The notes below the pieces were generated by a model. The model was not told where the DNA came from and ran no database searches. It saw nothing but the letters and a program-made list of their open reading frames with translations. From Gibbula magus (lineage: Eukaryota > Mollusca > Gastropoda > Trochida > Trochidae): a DNA stretch of 64,000 bases. Below, piece after piece: positions 11,158-25,383 of this stretch. The translations under genes and the position numbers were made by a program. The first letter of the stretch is position 1. Every line of letters starts with the position of its first letter. The stretch spans positions 73,768,593 through 73,832,592 of the forward strand of contig OW388289.1 in NCBI GenBank assembly GCA_936450465.1, in the 5' to 3' direction.

Positions 11158-14092
11158 AAAATAATACGAAATCTTCAGGTTTGTTTGGGTCAACAGCAAA
11201 TTACAAACATTTAGGGATAATCTCTTTATTGATTCTATCCAAGAATTACTTGATAAAGCTGTTGATGTCTAATACAGATAAGTATGTAGCAGACACCCTA
11301 TGTCTAGCTGCTGAAAGTATGAACAAACAAACAAACTGGAGAAAAATAGAAATGATGTGTATAAGATAAACATACCTAAATGGTTTGATAACGAATGTGA
11401 TCTTTTAACAAAAGCATGATGTAGATCCCTAAACAATTTTAGAAAAAGTAAAACCACCGACAATCGTCGTGAATACCATACTGTCAGGAACTAGTATAAT
11501 GCAACAGAAGCAGCATGCCTATAGAGCAGAACACTTAGAAACCAATATTAATAATTCTAAACAATTTTGGTTGAAATTAAAAACTTATGTGACCAACGTA
11601 CAACAAATGATATAGACATCAGAGATTGGCATGGTTACTTCAAAGATGTATTCTCTTCTTCCGGATATGACTGAAACTTTAATTAATCCATAACCAAACG
11701 GAGCGCAGGCAGTATCACAAACGGATATAATGTTTGCCAATCAAATTCTTGATTCGCCTATTAGCAAAGGAGAAATTATTGACAATATTCAGCACCTTAA
11801 ATCTAAGACGACTCCAGAAAGAGACAAAACCCTCTCTGAAATTTTCCATGGATAAATTGCTATAATTAGAATAATATTCAATGTGATCCTCGAAAATGGA
11901 ACATTTCCTGAGACATGGTCCCTGTGTTATTGTCCCGATACATAAACAAGGCAATACCACGATATGAACAATTACAGAGGCATTACTCTACTAAGCATTT
12001 TCGGTAAAGTATTAACATATTTTATTAAAAAAGAGATATTGGGCAGATATATTGGATAATTTGCGAAGAAGCAGGATTCAGAAATGGTTATTCTGCAATC
12101 GACAATATTGTCACCTTACAACCCCTAATACAAAAATACTTAAATACCAAAGGGAGGAAGTTCACGTACTTTTTGTTGACTTTGCCAAAGCATTTGACCC
12201 CGTTAAAAGAAACAAGTTATGGAACTTATTGAAATCACATAGTAGGCTATAGTTTGAGTATAAACATGAACAGATTAGTATGCACTATTTATGAGAATGT
12301 CAAAGAGTGTGTTCAATTATGAAATTTCAAAATATTTATATTAGCCATTCGGGAGTTAGACAGGGGTACGTGTTGAGCCCCTTTTTATTCACAATGTTCA
12401 TGAATGAATTTGCTAGCCAAATAAGGAAGAATGGTATACAACTTCACCCAGATGTAATCAAGCTATTCTATTATCATTCGCAGATGATATTATCCTATTT
12501 TCTTCAACTGTAATTGGTTTACAAAGACGAGTCAATGAATTAGAAAATGCTGTAATGAATTAAAATCAACTGTGAACAGATCTAAATCAAAAGTCATGTT
12601 TTTTTAAAATGGCGGGAAATTATCAAAAGCAGAAAAATTATATTTAAAAAATGAACTTTTGGAGACAACTTCATTTTATAAATATTTGGGTGTATATTTT
12701 TAGCAGAAACCTCTCATTGCACACACATTCCGATCTGGCAGCGACGCAAGCTGAAAAGTGTTCATGGGTATATTTAAACAGACACGTGTCTCACGTGACC
12801 TTTTTTCAAAATCTTAGATATTAAACTAAATTCAACATTGTTATATGGCTCAGGGGTCTGACATTTACAAATTACGGATGTGATTAAAAGGGTTCACCTT
12901 ATTGCATGCAATACATTCCTAAGAGTAAAATTTAATACTTCGAGTGCTATGGTTTATGGTAAACTTTGGAGGTTCCCGCTGAATATTTACTCCTCGATAA
13001 ATGCTTTCAAATTTTATCTAAAACTTTTAGCTATGTCTTCCAAAAGAATACCGAGAAAATGCTATAACATGATGTCATTGTATGATGAAAATGGACAAAG
13101 AAATTGTGCATCCCAAGTAAAGAAATTGGTATTCTCTATTGGTTTTGGAAACGTGTTGATTGCACAAGTGTAGAATCTCACCCATTATTCATAATGTCGT
13201 TCACCACAAGACATGTATATTCAAACATTGGGTGAACACATTTCTTTGTCCAGAAAATGTTTTTATTACTCAATGTTTAAAAATGAGCTTTCTATTGAAA
13301 TATATCTATCATGTGTTGATATAAAGAAATAAAACCAACCACTAGCAAGATGCTGATGCTCATCTCACGATGTGGCTATTGAAAGTGGCAGAGCTAAAAC
13401 AATTTAAAAAGAAGACAGAATATGTTAATTATGTAGTTTAAACGAAATTGAGGATGAGTACCATTTCTTTCTCATTTGTTCTTTGTATAATTCATTACGT
13501 GAAAACAATCCAAGTACTATAAAATTCATTAATCTAATGGGCAGTACAAATCAAACTATATTATAAATCTTGCTTTATTTATTCACAATGCAATGTCTTT
13601 TTGATCAAATACCACAACATCCTAAAATGTAAATATATACACGCATGTATATTTCCATGTTATATGTACTATAGGCCTTAGGCCTTTTCCGTGTGAATAA
13701 AGATTGATTGACAATTGTGGCAGAGTGTATATTTTAATAGTGTTATTAATATGGTTTAATTGTATATATCTGTGTTCTAATGCATCATTATATTTCAGGG
13801 TATCTAAATAGTTACAATGTATAGAATAATGTTCTTATCTCTTAGTTCATTTCATTTTATCTAAATAGTAATGTAAGTATCAATGTATTTATAGTAAGGA
13901 TAATGTGTGTATTATGTATGGATGTATTATAGGTTTTATATTATATGCTAAAGGTACGGTTATATATATATATATATACATGTATATGTATACATATATA
14001 CATGATTTATGTAATGATTGATAGTGTTTTACAGACACGAAAGGAAAACATTCAAATACAGTAAAAAATGGGTTAACAGTTATGACTCCGAT

Positions 14093-14410
14093 CAAATGAC
14101 GTCACAATAGTAATAGCATGACGTCGTGAAACAACAGTCTTACGTCACCATGTCCATATACAGTTATAGAATGGTGATGAGGTAAATACCTGTTTTTATG
14201 GACACGAGAACGGCCGAAGTTCGCCGTCAATATTGTTTTCTCGCGTCAATAAAGAACAGGTATTGACCGAATTCACCAGTCCATAATTGTTTTATTATGT
14301 ATTCAATACAAAAACGATTGGAAAACAATATAATACGTCAACAATGCAATTTGGTTAGGACTACGGTCAAATTACGTCATGATAATGATAGCATAACGTC
14401 ATGCAACAAT
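14093..14410. repeat. hairpin element with flanking TGACGTCA-like sites
   Basis: A hairpin at 14172-14283 has arms with GAATTCGGTCAATACCTGTT on the complementary side and a loop with GGCCGAAGTTCGCCG. TGACGTCAC and related sites lie on its left (14097-14156), and TACGTCAT/AACGTCAT lie on its right (14372-14401). Confidence 0.65.
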
Positions 14411-14439
14411 CGTTTGGCGTCAATCGAGTCAATATGGCT

Positions 14440-14672
14440 TTTGATCGGACTCGGGCTGGAGTCAATATGCTTTTCTGTCGACGGTCATGTGACCGCCTCT
14501 TGACCAATCAGATTGCTGGGAAAATATGCATACATAATAATATACAACAACTCAATTCAGTTTTGTTTGGACTCGGTGTAGATTCAATATGTTTTTTTGT
14601 CCACGGTGATGCGATCGCCTCTCGACCAGTAAGATCGCAGGGAAAATATGCCTACATGATATTAACAGACAA
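14440..14672 (+). repeat. diverged tandem duplication, about 125-bp period
   Basis: Two units share GGACTCG, TCAATATG, CCGCCTCTTGACCA (second copy GCCTCTCGACCA) and GGGAAAATATGC.TACAT. The second unit starts near 14570. It is unlikely to be coding. Confidence 0.65.
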
Positions 14673-15657
14673 ATTATTGTAGGCAATTAGCACATATACA
14701 TGACTGATTCAATTCTTCCGATATCAAATCTAACATTAATCATCGGTAAGTTTGTGCAGGCTCCTGATTTTGCCATGTCACATAATGGCTTTGGGAGTAA
14801 GATCAGGTGGCGAAGGCTTTTGAGCTCATTACTTGGACAAAAGCAATCGTCCAAGTCCCAATGCTACACGTTTGTATCTTTTCTAGACTAACCAGAAGAT
14901 TCATGACGTGTTTTCTAATTCAATTCAGCTATTTGAAGCTAGCCTATATAATCGATGCAAATAAACTTTCGTTAAATTCAATTCCCAGAACCATTGTTAA
15001 ATTCAAGGATGATTTCAATATGTGTTGCAACGAAATGAATTCAGCAACTCTTAGCGAAACGTAACTGAACTCACGTGCAAAAGAAAGGTCCATACACAAA
15101 GTTACATCATGTCTTCAAAAGACAAGAAAACTAAGTTTGAAATTTCAAAACATTATATGTATATACTTCTGAAAACACCCATTTTATGAAATCGTCGCCG
15201 TTGTATGTCCTTAACTAGACGAGATAGGAGAGTCCAAATAGATTTTCGGCCTGTTTTGTGACACCTGCAGCATAGATGTGTCATTTAATTTCAGTCTAAG
15301 GAGGTTATGTATGTTAACATCATCTTATATTGATATACACAAAGAACTTAATCAAGCACCACCTCATTTTTTCAGATTTGTATGACTTACCCAAACACTG
15401 TGAAAATCTTGTAAAAGTAATCGAAGAAATGCTGTTATTTTATGAAAGTGCATCATCTTAGCTAAACAAAAAGACAACACTGAACACAATGTATAACATG
15501 TATCTCATTATATTGCCAGATGAACATGAACAGTGGTTTTACTTGAAAACTCACTCCTGTACAACTATTGCTCTGTGAACTTCAGAAACGGTGAATATGT
15601 TTGTTAAGCAATTGGACAATGTTCTTTGTTGTCTTAAGGAAACAAATGACCATCACA

Positions 15658-16306
15658 TTACATATAACGGGTGTATCCGCCACGTGCCCGGATGATTGCT
15701 TCAACCATCCTCCACATGCTTGTGCTGCGTCTCTTGATTCCTTGCAGAGGTAACAGCTGCCACGCATGATGTATAGCTGCTTCTAAACCGACTAAATATT
15801 GTACTGGTGGGTTCATGGCTTGCACTCGGCGTCCAATCATATCCCTAATGTGTTACAGTGGATTGATATCCGGGCTCATGGCAGACTATGGAAGTTTAGA
15901 TACTGCATTGTTCTTTAGAAAATCAACCACAGGTCGTGAACCGTGAGGCCGAGCGTTATCATTCATGAATACAGGACAAGTGGCCAATTGATGATTGTGA
16001 AAATGTGGCAGAAGAATAGGCTGCAGAATTTCCCTGATGTAACAATCGCCATTGATATTACCTCTCCCAAATCGAGCTTACAACCGTCAGAGATGCATCC
16101 CCAGACCATTACAGATCCACCAACGAATGGGACTGATGCATGGATGTTCTTTGGTGCTGTGTTTTGACGATATTTCTGGACAAGACGGCTTATCACAGTG
16201 TGGTGAATGTCCAACTGCCGTCCAATAGCTCTACAAGACATTCCGGTGGAACTAATTCCAATAATTTGCCATTTTTTTTTGCTTCATTGCGTCTCCCTCT
16301 AGCCAT
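15658..16306 (-). pseudogene. Tc1-like transposase with internal deletion
   Basis: From a start at 16306 the frame runs through a helix-turn-helix (MSCRAIGRQLDIHHTVISRL) and then jumps directly to the catalytic-core motif GGSVMVWGCISDG. After frame breaks come an SPDINPL-type motif region, IGRRVQAMNPPVQYLVGLEA, and the C-terminal end IIRARGGYTRY before the stop at 15658. About half of the normal 340-residue protein is missing between the helix-turn-helix and the core. Confidence 0.8.
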
Positions 16307-16585
16307 GTTCAGAGGTAATGACACAATCATTTGAAAATTTCCAAGATTTATACTGATTTAAAACGATTTAAAACTGCAATTTCAGAAATGTGTAGGTGGT
16401 GTGCTTCACATGCATTGTGGGGTGTGATTGACCTCACAGAAAACCAGAACACTGTTGAGAGGAAATGCAGTTCCATACAAATTACCATCTAACAATACAT
16501 ATCCGTTACTATGTATATTTGTATCACTGAGGTACTCAGAGCGCGTCAGGAGAAACAACAAGAAGACCTCACTAATTGACTTGCC

Positions 16586-17255
16586 TTGAATCAGTGGCAG
16601 TTCACGCCTAAGCGGTCTTGTCGGGGGCCAGCTCCAGTGTTTTGTCAGCACCTGGGAGCAACTAGGATTAGACCCATTTGTTTGTTGCATACTTGGCCGG
16701 GCCTGCGTATTCCCTTCTCGTCACCTCCACCTCTCATCTGTGCTCCAAGGGAGCGTGGTCTGTCACGGGACCGGCTCCAACTTACCTTTGCCTTCACGCT
16801 TGGATTGTATCAAAAAAGGGTTAAGGAAAAGTGGCTACTCCAAGTGCGTCGCCAACAATATAGAAAGACCACTAGGAAGCTTTATGACTTCCAGTGGCAG
16901 ACTTTCACCTCCTCCTGTGCCAAGCGTGTGTTCGTTTGGGCTGAGGCCTCATTAAGACTTTCGATTCGGTGGACGGCAGGCGTAACCAAGCAGCTGATGA
17001 GGCGGGACCCACTTTCTGCATTCTGGCTGAATCTCTCCTTGTGTCCAGTTAGGGCTTTGAGAGTGTATGTTCAGCGCACTCACAATCTGAGAGATGACAT
17101 GCGTCGACTATTCTTGGCCTACTCTCTGAGGAGCACGAAGGAGTGAGACAAGTGGGCATTGTATGGGTACTTCAGGTCAGCAGTAATCGACACTTACAGG
17201 CTGATGACCTGCCACATCCGTCGCACTCCAACCCGCATGAGATCCAAGCATTTTG
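16586..17255 (+). pseudogene. DIRS-like tyrosine recombinase relic
   Basis: This GC-rich patch encodes TRKLYDFQWQTFTSSCAKR, like the N-terminal SAM-like part of DIRS tyrosine recombinases, and LCPVRALRVYVQRTHNLRDD, like the segment before the catalytic His/Arg region. After a shift it has a W...Y region near 17155-17210. Internal deletion and stops make it non-functional. The ends of the element were not found. Confidence 0.65.
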
Positions 17256-17889
17256 ATTAAACATAATTATTTAACCAATCCCTACTCTTCTTCTTTTGAA
17301 GTTTCGTCTGTGTTCAGGTTGATAGGAACCCTGACTGAGTAGGCATAGTAGGTCTAGTCAACACGTAAGTATAAATAATTACGTTTAATCAAACACGTAC
17401 CAGTGTATACGAAATAACATTTGGTACTACTTTATCAATGTATCATTGTGCAATTATGACTCTGTTATCACATGTATATCTTTTGAAAACCTTCAAAAGA
17501 AAATTATGTTTGTAGTTTGTTTAAAAAGATTAATACAGCACGTTAGAACCATTAAATAAATACTTTAATTATATTTCCTGTGAAATACGTTTTGCACAAT
17601 GTTACACATGAGTGATACTGTCCGATTGCGCCTAATCCAAGACAAGACTAAACATTTGTTTTTACATGCATTCTACATCCTTTGCATATATATATTTTTT
17701 AAATAAAAGTTTATTTACGGTTTGAAACATCCCGAATGAAGTTCGAATCTATAAGAAATAGATTTCATAATGACTCATAAACAAACAAACTTATATTTAC
17801 ATTTATACCAGTCTAACGTCCACTTTTCCAAACGGTTTTAAAAACCAGTGAACATACTTAAAAAACACACTATAATATATATTTCTTAA

Positions 17890-18012
17890 GTACCTTGCTA
17901 CAATGACACTCCAACAACAACATGTACACCAATTCCAATACAACCAATTCCCAGTCTTGTAACATTAGACTCAGGTGATGTAAGATTTGTGAAATGAGGC
18001 TCAATTATACAT
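17890..18012 (-). CDS. possible degraded membrane-anchor exon
   Basis: The reading NVTRLGIGCIGIGVHVVVGV looks like the start of a transmembrane helix but meets a TAG two codons later, and no acceptor with the needed phase was found. It may be a relic. Confidence 0.2.
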
Positions 18013-18575
18013 GGAAGGGTAATGGTGGTAACGAATGGGGTTCGAATCCCGTATTTGTCACACCAAATGGCTTGGACCAGCATAAAAAATAGAATGAAGT
18101 AAGGATCCAATCGTTTCCTCAACTAAAACCTGATATACGTCGAACAAGACTCATACTGTGAACTATGAGAAGCATGCAAGTTTCCAAAGTTTCAATGATA
18201 TAAGAACAAAGAAAAAAGTACATTGGAACAAGAGTTTAAATACAGGATGTCAGTGCATATCTGTTTTATATGCACACGTAATAATAAGTAATCAACTATC
18301 AATATATCGATACTACAAATGCAATTGGTTCATACTTCTTTTATTAAAACGGTGGAGTTATAGACCAATTAACTTTCAGAGTTGCTTGATTTTCTCTCTT
18401 TTTTCTGACTTTCAGTGCACTGAAACAAAGACAAAATCAGTGTTTTCATTTCAACTCAGAACATATTAATGGATTTGATAATAGGACATTATGCCTGAAC
18501 AAACTTCTTCATTTAAACAACTACTAATATATTCGTTCATTTGAAAGTTATTTAAGGCGTTTCCAAACAAAATAC

Positions 18576-18684
18576 CAGGTGACCACTGGAGGAGTTCCTT
18601 GTCTGGATCACATATCTGACTCTTGTCTCCTGGGTTGATTTCTGTAGCATGATAACATCTGTTGTTGATCAAACACGCGTCTTC
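18576..18684 (-). CDS. copy B exon: Cys-rich motif
   Basis: It is 109 nt, phase 0 in and 1 out, with borders TTCCAG|GAAGAC and CCTG|GTATTT. It encodes EDACLINNRCYHATEINPGD and then KSQICDPDKELLQWSP, the C.I...CY..GE..P.D.C..C.P motif of the family. One cysteine of the usual pair is Ser here (KSQIC). Confidence 0.8.
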
Positions 18685-21600
18685 CTGGAAAGATGAACAA
18701 TAAAACTGAATATCTAGCCTTCCAAAATGATAATACTTTTTGAGTTGTCAACAGTTGGATGTGTGAAGTGCAAATGCTAATGTAATTTCTGAGACTTATA
18801 GTTGGTCTCTGAAAGAAACATTTCTGAATAAATATCCAAATTTGAAAATATGTAAATACATTTAACATAAGTCTCTGATATTTCCAGCTTTTCAATATTA
18901 AATCTATATTGAGCTTTATAGACTTTCTTAAATTTGATATAAATGTTTTGGTTTGTTTTGCCTCTGGGCGACTAATTGGTAACATATAAAACAATGTCAT
19001 TCATATAATCTATGAAAGTGATTGCCTTCTTGAATATTATTCTTATGATACAATAAGACTAAGATATGTCTTACTCGTCTGAGACACGTTGCTCGAAAAG
19101 TAGGAGAATCCTGGTAACACATCTGACATCTTCCATCATAGATGTAATACCAAGCAGGCTGGAGGAATGCCATCCCATCCACTGTCAGGGACATCTTGAA
19201 TCCTGTCACCGTCTGATCTACCAGGAAAGGAAAAGTATACAGAGATATCTAAACTTGGATCAGAGAAGTTTCTGAAAGCAAAGTAAAATAGTTGTTAAAA
19301 TCAACAGGGTGTAGATATATCAGCATCTATACTGTCAACGAAAGCATATATCTTTTTTTACCGTCTGATCTTTCAAGAAATGGAGCTTTGTATGTGAAGG
19401 TCACTTCATATGAGTGGCCCGCATTACAGCGCTATACTACTAAAATATGCCCTGTATGATTGACTAATTTCATAAGTGTCTCTCCTGTAAGAGCAGATCC
19501 AAGCATTATGCGCTAATAGATAAGGTAAAGCATATTGACAAACTAATATTTGACCAAATGCAATCTTGGTCTTGGCAGGAGGACACTTACACGTTAACAT
19601 TTTAAAGGTGCTATAGCACGATTTTCTTACTGAAATAAAGTGCTCGCACAAAAATATGAATAAGTGTTTTCCATGGCCAAATAATATATTTTAATCAACT
19701 AAAAATATGTGCATGTGATGCACTGTGATGTCCCCCGCTCCAACTTTCAATCCACCCTAGTCATATTACCGTTATTTTTCACTTATGCTTAGCACTAAGT
19801 TCAATACTGAATTAATAACGAGAAATAAAAAATTCAGAATAGCCAAAGTAGCAAAAGGCACCACTCTATCACTAGGTCTAAGCAAATACAAATTTGGTGA
19901 ATAAATATTGAACGGTTTTGGAGGTAGAGGCCGGAAAAGGTCCCTACCCTCAATATGCACTAAGTTCAAATTGTTTCCATGGAAACCAGAAGAAAAAAAT
20001 TCAGAATAACCAAAATAGCAAAAGGCACCACTCCACCACCAGGTCTAATCACATACCAAGTTTCGTAAAGAAATACTTGATAGATTTTGAAATAGAGGCC
20101 GGAAAACGTCCCTACCCCAATATGCACTAAGTTGAAATTGTTGCCATGGAAACCAGTTAAAATAAAAAAATCAGAATAGCCAAAGTAGCAAAAGGCACCA
20201 CTCTATCACTAGGTCTAAGCAAATACCAAGTTTGGTGAATAAATATAGAACGGTTTTGGAGATAGAGGCCGGAAAATGTCCCTACTCTCAATATGCACTA
20301 AGTTCAAATTGTTTCCATGGAAACCAGAAAAAAATAGAGCCATGGGCTCTGTAGCTCATCAGGATTTCATTGATTTACTATCTAAAGTTGAATATTTAAG
20401 TTATTTAAGTTATTGTTTACAAGCAAAAGATATGTTCTTAGATCATAACCACTGTGACCCCATTTGGGGTCATGGGGTCACATAATCTACAATTTAGAAT
20501 CCCCATTGGCCAAGGAGTCTGCACACAACTTTTCAGCTCTCTAGACCTTTTGTAACTGGAAAAGAAGATGAAAATAGGTTTTTAAAGATGTGATCCCTGT
20601 GACCCCATTTGGGGTCACGGGGTCACGAAATCTACAATTTAGAATCCCCATTGGCCAAGGAGTCTGCATACAACTTTTCAGCTCTCTAGACCTTTTGGAA
20701 CTGGAGAAGAAGATGAAAATAAGTTTTTAAGGTTGGACCCCGGTGACCCCATTTGGGGTCACGGGTCACGAAATCTACAATTTTGAATCCCCATTGGCCA
20801 AGGAGTCTGCACACAACTTTTCAGCTCTCTAGACCTTTTGGAACTTGAGAAGAAGATGAAAATAGGTTTTTAAGGATGTGACCCATATGACCCCATTTGG
20901 GGTCATGGGGTCACGAAATCTACAATTTAGAATCCCCATTGGCCATGGAGTCTGCACACAACTTTTCAGCTCTCTAGACCTGTTGGAACTGAAGAAGAAG
21001 AAGAAGAAGAATATGAAAATAGGTTTTTAAGGATGTGACCCCTGTGACCCCATTTGGGGTCATGGGGTCACGAAATCTACAATTTAGAATCCCCATTGGC
21101 AAAGGAGTCATTGGTTCTGGACGAAAAAGGGAAAAGTTTACGGATGGACGGATGGACGGATGGACGGACGGATGGACGGACGCTGGACACCATGCCATGC
21201 CATAAGCCCATCGGGCCTTCCAGGCCTGATGAGCTAAAAATTCAGAATAACCAAAATAGCAAAAGGCACCACTCCACCACTAGGTCTAACCACATACCAA
21301 GTTTCGTAAAGAAATACTAGATAGATTTTGAAATAGAGGCCGGAAAAGGTCCCTACCCAATATTTGCACTAAGTTCAAATTGTTTCCATGGAAACCAGAA
21401 AAAAATAAAAAATTCAGAATAACCAAAATAGCAAAAGGCACCACTCCATCACTAGATCTAATCACATACCAAGTTTCGTGAACAAATATTGAACGGTTTT
21501 TGAGATATGGCCCGGAAAAGAAAGCATTTCGGAATAACGGAATAACGGAATAACGGAATGACGGAATGACGGACGGAGGCAAAAACATTATGTCTCCCAA

Positions 21601-24600
21601 AATCCATTTCCCAACCAGCGGTCATTTTAATGTGTTCGCATTAATACGGCCGCTCAAAGGTAGTTCAAGTAATTTGACTGATGTAGCGAAACCTAAACAA
21701 ACACTCAAAGTTGAGTTTGAAATATGGTATAATGATGGAATGGTCAACCATCTTGCTGTCTGAACTCTCAAATTCTCATGAAACATACAAATGTACCTCT
21801 AACACTGAAGTGCCACACTACTGTCTCTTTATACGTCTTTGAAAACGGATAGCCTTTTTCTATTGATATGGCTTACCGGGTTATATAATGAGATATTTTA
21901 ACCATTAGTGTACCAATATGTTATAATAACTTTAATAATAAATGGCAAATGTGAGAAAACCTAATATGCAAAACACGTGCTACAGCGCCTTTAATGAAAA
22001 TAATATACCGTCATGAGGTGAATCATGAAACCATGACTGCAATTAACTCTAATCACGGATTAACTGATAATTACAAATGCAATGACAGATATGACAAATG
22101 CGTCAAATAAAATAATGAAACTTCTATAATAACAATGGGTTAAATCAATGATGTATAGAATGATGTAGTATATATGTAAGTCGTTAGACTAATGCTAAGG
22201 CTACATTCATCATCATATTCAATGTAACGTTACCGTCACTCTCCGTTCACTACCTGGTAGAGTTTTCAGGACTTCTATCAGTGGGATGAGCAGTGTACCA
22301 TGAGTTTCATATTTAGCTTTCAAGTGGAATATGAGAGGACCAGGTTGAAATTGGCCACCCTGAAACTATAACATGAATAATAAAAAAATGACATATCCTA
22401 AAATTTATGATTAAATTTAATTTAGATATTTGTCCTGATGTCAAATATGTTTGAAATAAAGAGTCTTGTCCAAAAATGTGATATATGGAAATACGAAGAC
22501 TATATCTCAAGGTGATAAAAAGAGGATTCATTTAGTTTTGTCAATTTCACTGCTCCGAATATAATGTTAATATTCAAATAATCTAAAAAGATATTTTGCA
22601 ACTCATTTAGAATTTAAAAATTTGTACTTCGTTGAAATAATGTTTAATGTTTTCTTGTAAAGCATGCAAACAACAAATCAGGAAATTATCGACGTATTAC
22701 ACCATAATTCGTTAACGGAAGCATATTAGTGCAATGATCAAAACAAATCGGTCATATTATCTCCGACTTAGGAAATATGGATTGTTGTAAAACATGCGTG
22801 ACAACAGAAATGAACTAGCACTTGTGATAAGTTTATTAAACATATATGTGTGTCTTATTATGTAAGTTCGCGTGTTGTTTCATTTATTGTTGTTATTATT
22901 AATTTGTAAAAAAAACTTTAGATAATGTATATATTGTTATTTGAGAAAAAAATAGCCTCAAATATTATCTTTCCCTGAAAGTCAAGATAGCTGACAACCG
23001 AGTTGCTTCACTGCAAAGTTTTTCATTGTTGCAAATTACAAGCTGGTTGAAAGTACTCTATGATGGTAATTTTTAGTCATTTTAACAACATTTCACCATA
23101 GGAAAACAAAGCAAAATCCTTGGCCTGGTCATTTTCTAGCGACGTCTTTAATACGCTATTCTGTGTGAGGTCTTCCATTTATGTTACCCTACGCCACTCT
23201 ACTATTATTCCACTAACCTACATTTATATGTCAAACTTACTTTTGGAACATGGACGTTTCTACAACAAAGAGTCATCTATAGTTTCTTTATAACATGATA
23301 ACTATGTATTTTCTTTTGACTTGAGATCGATCACTTAATTAAAATGAAGACGATACTTTTAATACAATATAATTGAATATTTGTTATCATTTGAGTCTCG
23401 TCGGATGAAGACACCATTCATGATGTTGTGATTTTACAAGTTGCTTGACCTGAGCTCAAATATACTTCAATAGATTATTGAATAGAGTGAATATAAAAAA
23501 ATTAAAACCCTAAATTACAACTGTAATAGCCATAAGAGAGTTCCACTCGAAAATTAAATATTTTATAGACACTCCAAGTGATGATTAAATCAACCTACTT
23601 AAAAACAATTGTTCATACACCTGGAATATGATACAATCGATATATCCAAAAATATATTACAGTACCATATATATTTTACAATTATGACAAAAGCAAGATC
23701 TCAAGTTCCTCGACAATATTAGAAGAAAAACGACAAGTGCTCAAGTAATAAAGGCTTTCACACACCATATTCTACTAAAATACTTCACTCGATGAGATAC
23801 ACAGGGTAGCCGTTATGGAGAGACACTTATCTTCTTCAATGAAAATCATGAGGAAGTGATCAGTGCTTTATACAAGTTACCGCCTCCTTACTAGATGCTA
23901 AGTCCTGCTCAAAAGATAATACATCCTTATCCTTCATTGGATATATAAAATCCTACATGCGTATGTTTTTCTAAGATTAAGTTTAATCTGTTAAATCTGC
24001 TTCAATCAGTTTTAATGTTATGTAATTTATAAGGTGATTATATCATTACAACAATTTAAATGTTTATTTGACTGGTATAGTTTTACATTTAGAAGAATGA
24101 ACATAGACAATATTTTACATACTTGTAGTAAAGACAGTTTGACTGATGCTGTGTAGTTTACGAAATTGGTCACACTCATGATGACTTCATCACACGGGTT
24201 TGTGGAGCTGTCACAGTATGATCCTCTTGATGAACACAATAAAAACCTTCATTTTAGACACGTTATCGTATCTGTAAATATATTCATTTCATGCTTTATA
24301 GTGACGACTGACAAATGTTTTCATCACTGGAGAGAGATATCACTTCTATGATATCAATATAACGTTTAACGTGATGTCGTTTCCGTTGTGACTGTGCAGT
24401 TCATTGCAAGATAACACTCAAGTGATCCAGTTTTACGTTCATAGGCACCAGATTTATCACCACTAAAGCATGTAATAAACACAAAGTTTTTCCCCCTTTT
24501 GACGGCAAAAAGCCAATATTTTCACTCTTGAATATCGTCTTTACTCTGTAACTCTGAAAACAATGAATGGCCTGCAGCACGTTCTGTTGACATCATCTTT

Positions 24601-25383
24601 TTGTTTATAGATTAACATTCGTATTTCTAATATTGTTTAAGAAAATCACTCGATCCTTTGCGAAAATACCATTAAACGAAAAAATCAAACATTGACTAAT
24701 TTGTTTTTGTAATAATTAAAAAAAAAACTACTTAAAAGAACATGGAGCAGTGTGCACATACATATGGTTTAAAGGTTTATTTGAAACATTATCAATTAAT
24801 GGTATAGTTGGGCAAGCAGAGATCATTCGGAGCATGGGATGATTTGGACACCCCTGCTCATTCCCAAACCGAAAATCTAAAAGCTGAATTTGATGTCCAT
24901 CTTCATTGATAATTTATTGTGTATGTTCAAGAAGTTCATTACCCTCTAATCTTTGGAGGATCATTCAAATGGTGGAATGTTGACACGCAAGTGTTTCCTA
25001 TAGTGTAATCGGAAGAACACACACATTCCCCTCCAACACATGTCCCCCACGTGTAGCATTCACTTGGACAAGTCATCGAGTTGAGCTCATCCACAGGTTT
25101 CAGTTCACCAGAAGAATCCTGTCGATAGTTGCTGAAGTTTCCAAATAAGCTGTCCTCGCAGTCCCATAAAATCTCTTTAGTTCCTCTGAACATGAACTAA
25201 TAAAATAATAGAAATAATAAGTTTATGATGCATCTCAAAGTCATAGCATTCAATGACAACTTTAAAGACTAAGATAGTCATGTATTTTTCTGATCTAATA
25301 TTGAATACTACATACAAAATTGGTAAAACTCATGATGAATTTATCACGCTGTCACTATGGTCCTTTTGATAAAAACAATAAAA

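Larger units (their letters stand above)
8830..13720 (+). mobile_element. degraded LINE with ORF1, endonuclease and RT pieces
   Basis: In order on the plus strand: an ORF1-like coiled coil and RNA-binding region (8857-9126, QERRSRQNNMIMCGIPESE; then 9236-9490, HPDTRFHYKGNQLVREPKR); AP-endonuclease pieces (9640-10080, including CDFNARTG); after an insertion, more endonuclease (10790-11160); reverse transcriptase (12170-12530, FVDFAKAFDPVKRNKLW, GVRQGYVLSPFLFTMF); and a C-terminal zinc-knuckle-like end (13420-13480, CRLC...YHFFLICS on reading across frames). It ends near AATAAAGATTGATTGAC. Many stops and frameshifts show that it is dead. Confidence 0.75.
19602..21994. mobile_element. composite MITE-family element with internal arrays
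   Basis: The left end is TTAAAGGTGCTATAGCACG and the right end is CACGTGCTACAGCGCCTTTAA, the same ends and subterminal text as the MITE at 5147-5503. Both ends abut TTAA, a possible target duplication. The inside holds a 170-bp-period array and a nested pearl-like element. It lies in the intron between the exons at 22.3 and 19.2 kb. Confidence 0.65.

Noticed and set aside
16406..16690. 94-codon minus-strand open frame
   Set aside because: It overlaps the start of the DIRS-like relic in antisense and shows no family motif.
18025..18068. GGGTTCGAATCCC followed by CACACCA as a tRNA gene 3' end
   Set aside because: Only a box B-like T-arm is present. No matching acceptor strand or box A at the right distance was found.
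19830..21110. Regular repeats as a CRISPR array
   Set aside because: Units of 142-170 bp without short conserved repeats and unique spacers, in a eukaryotic context; these are satellite-like arrays.
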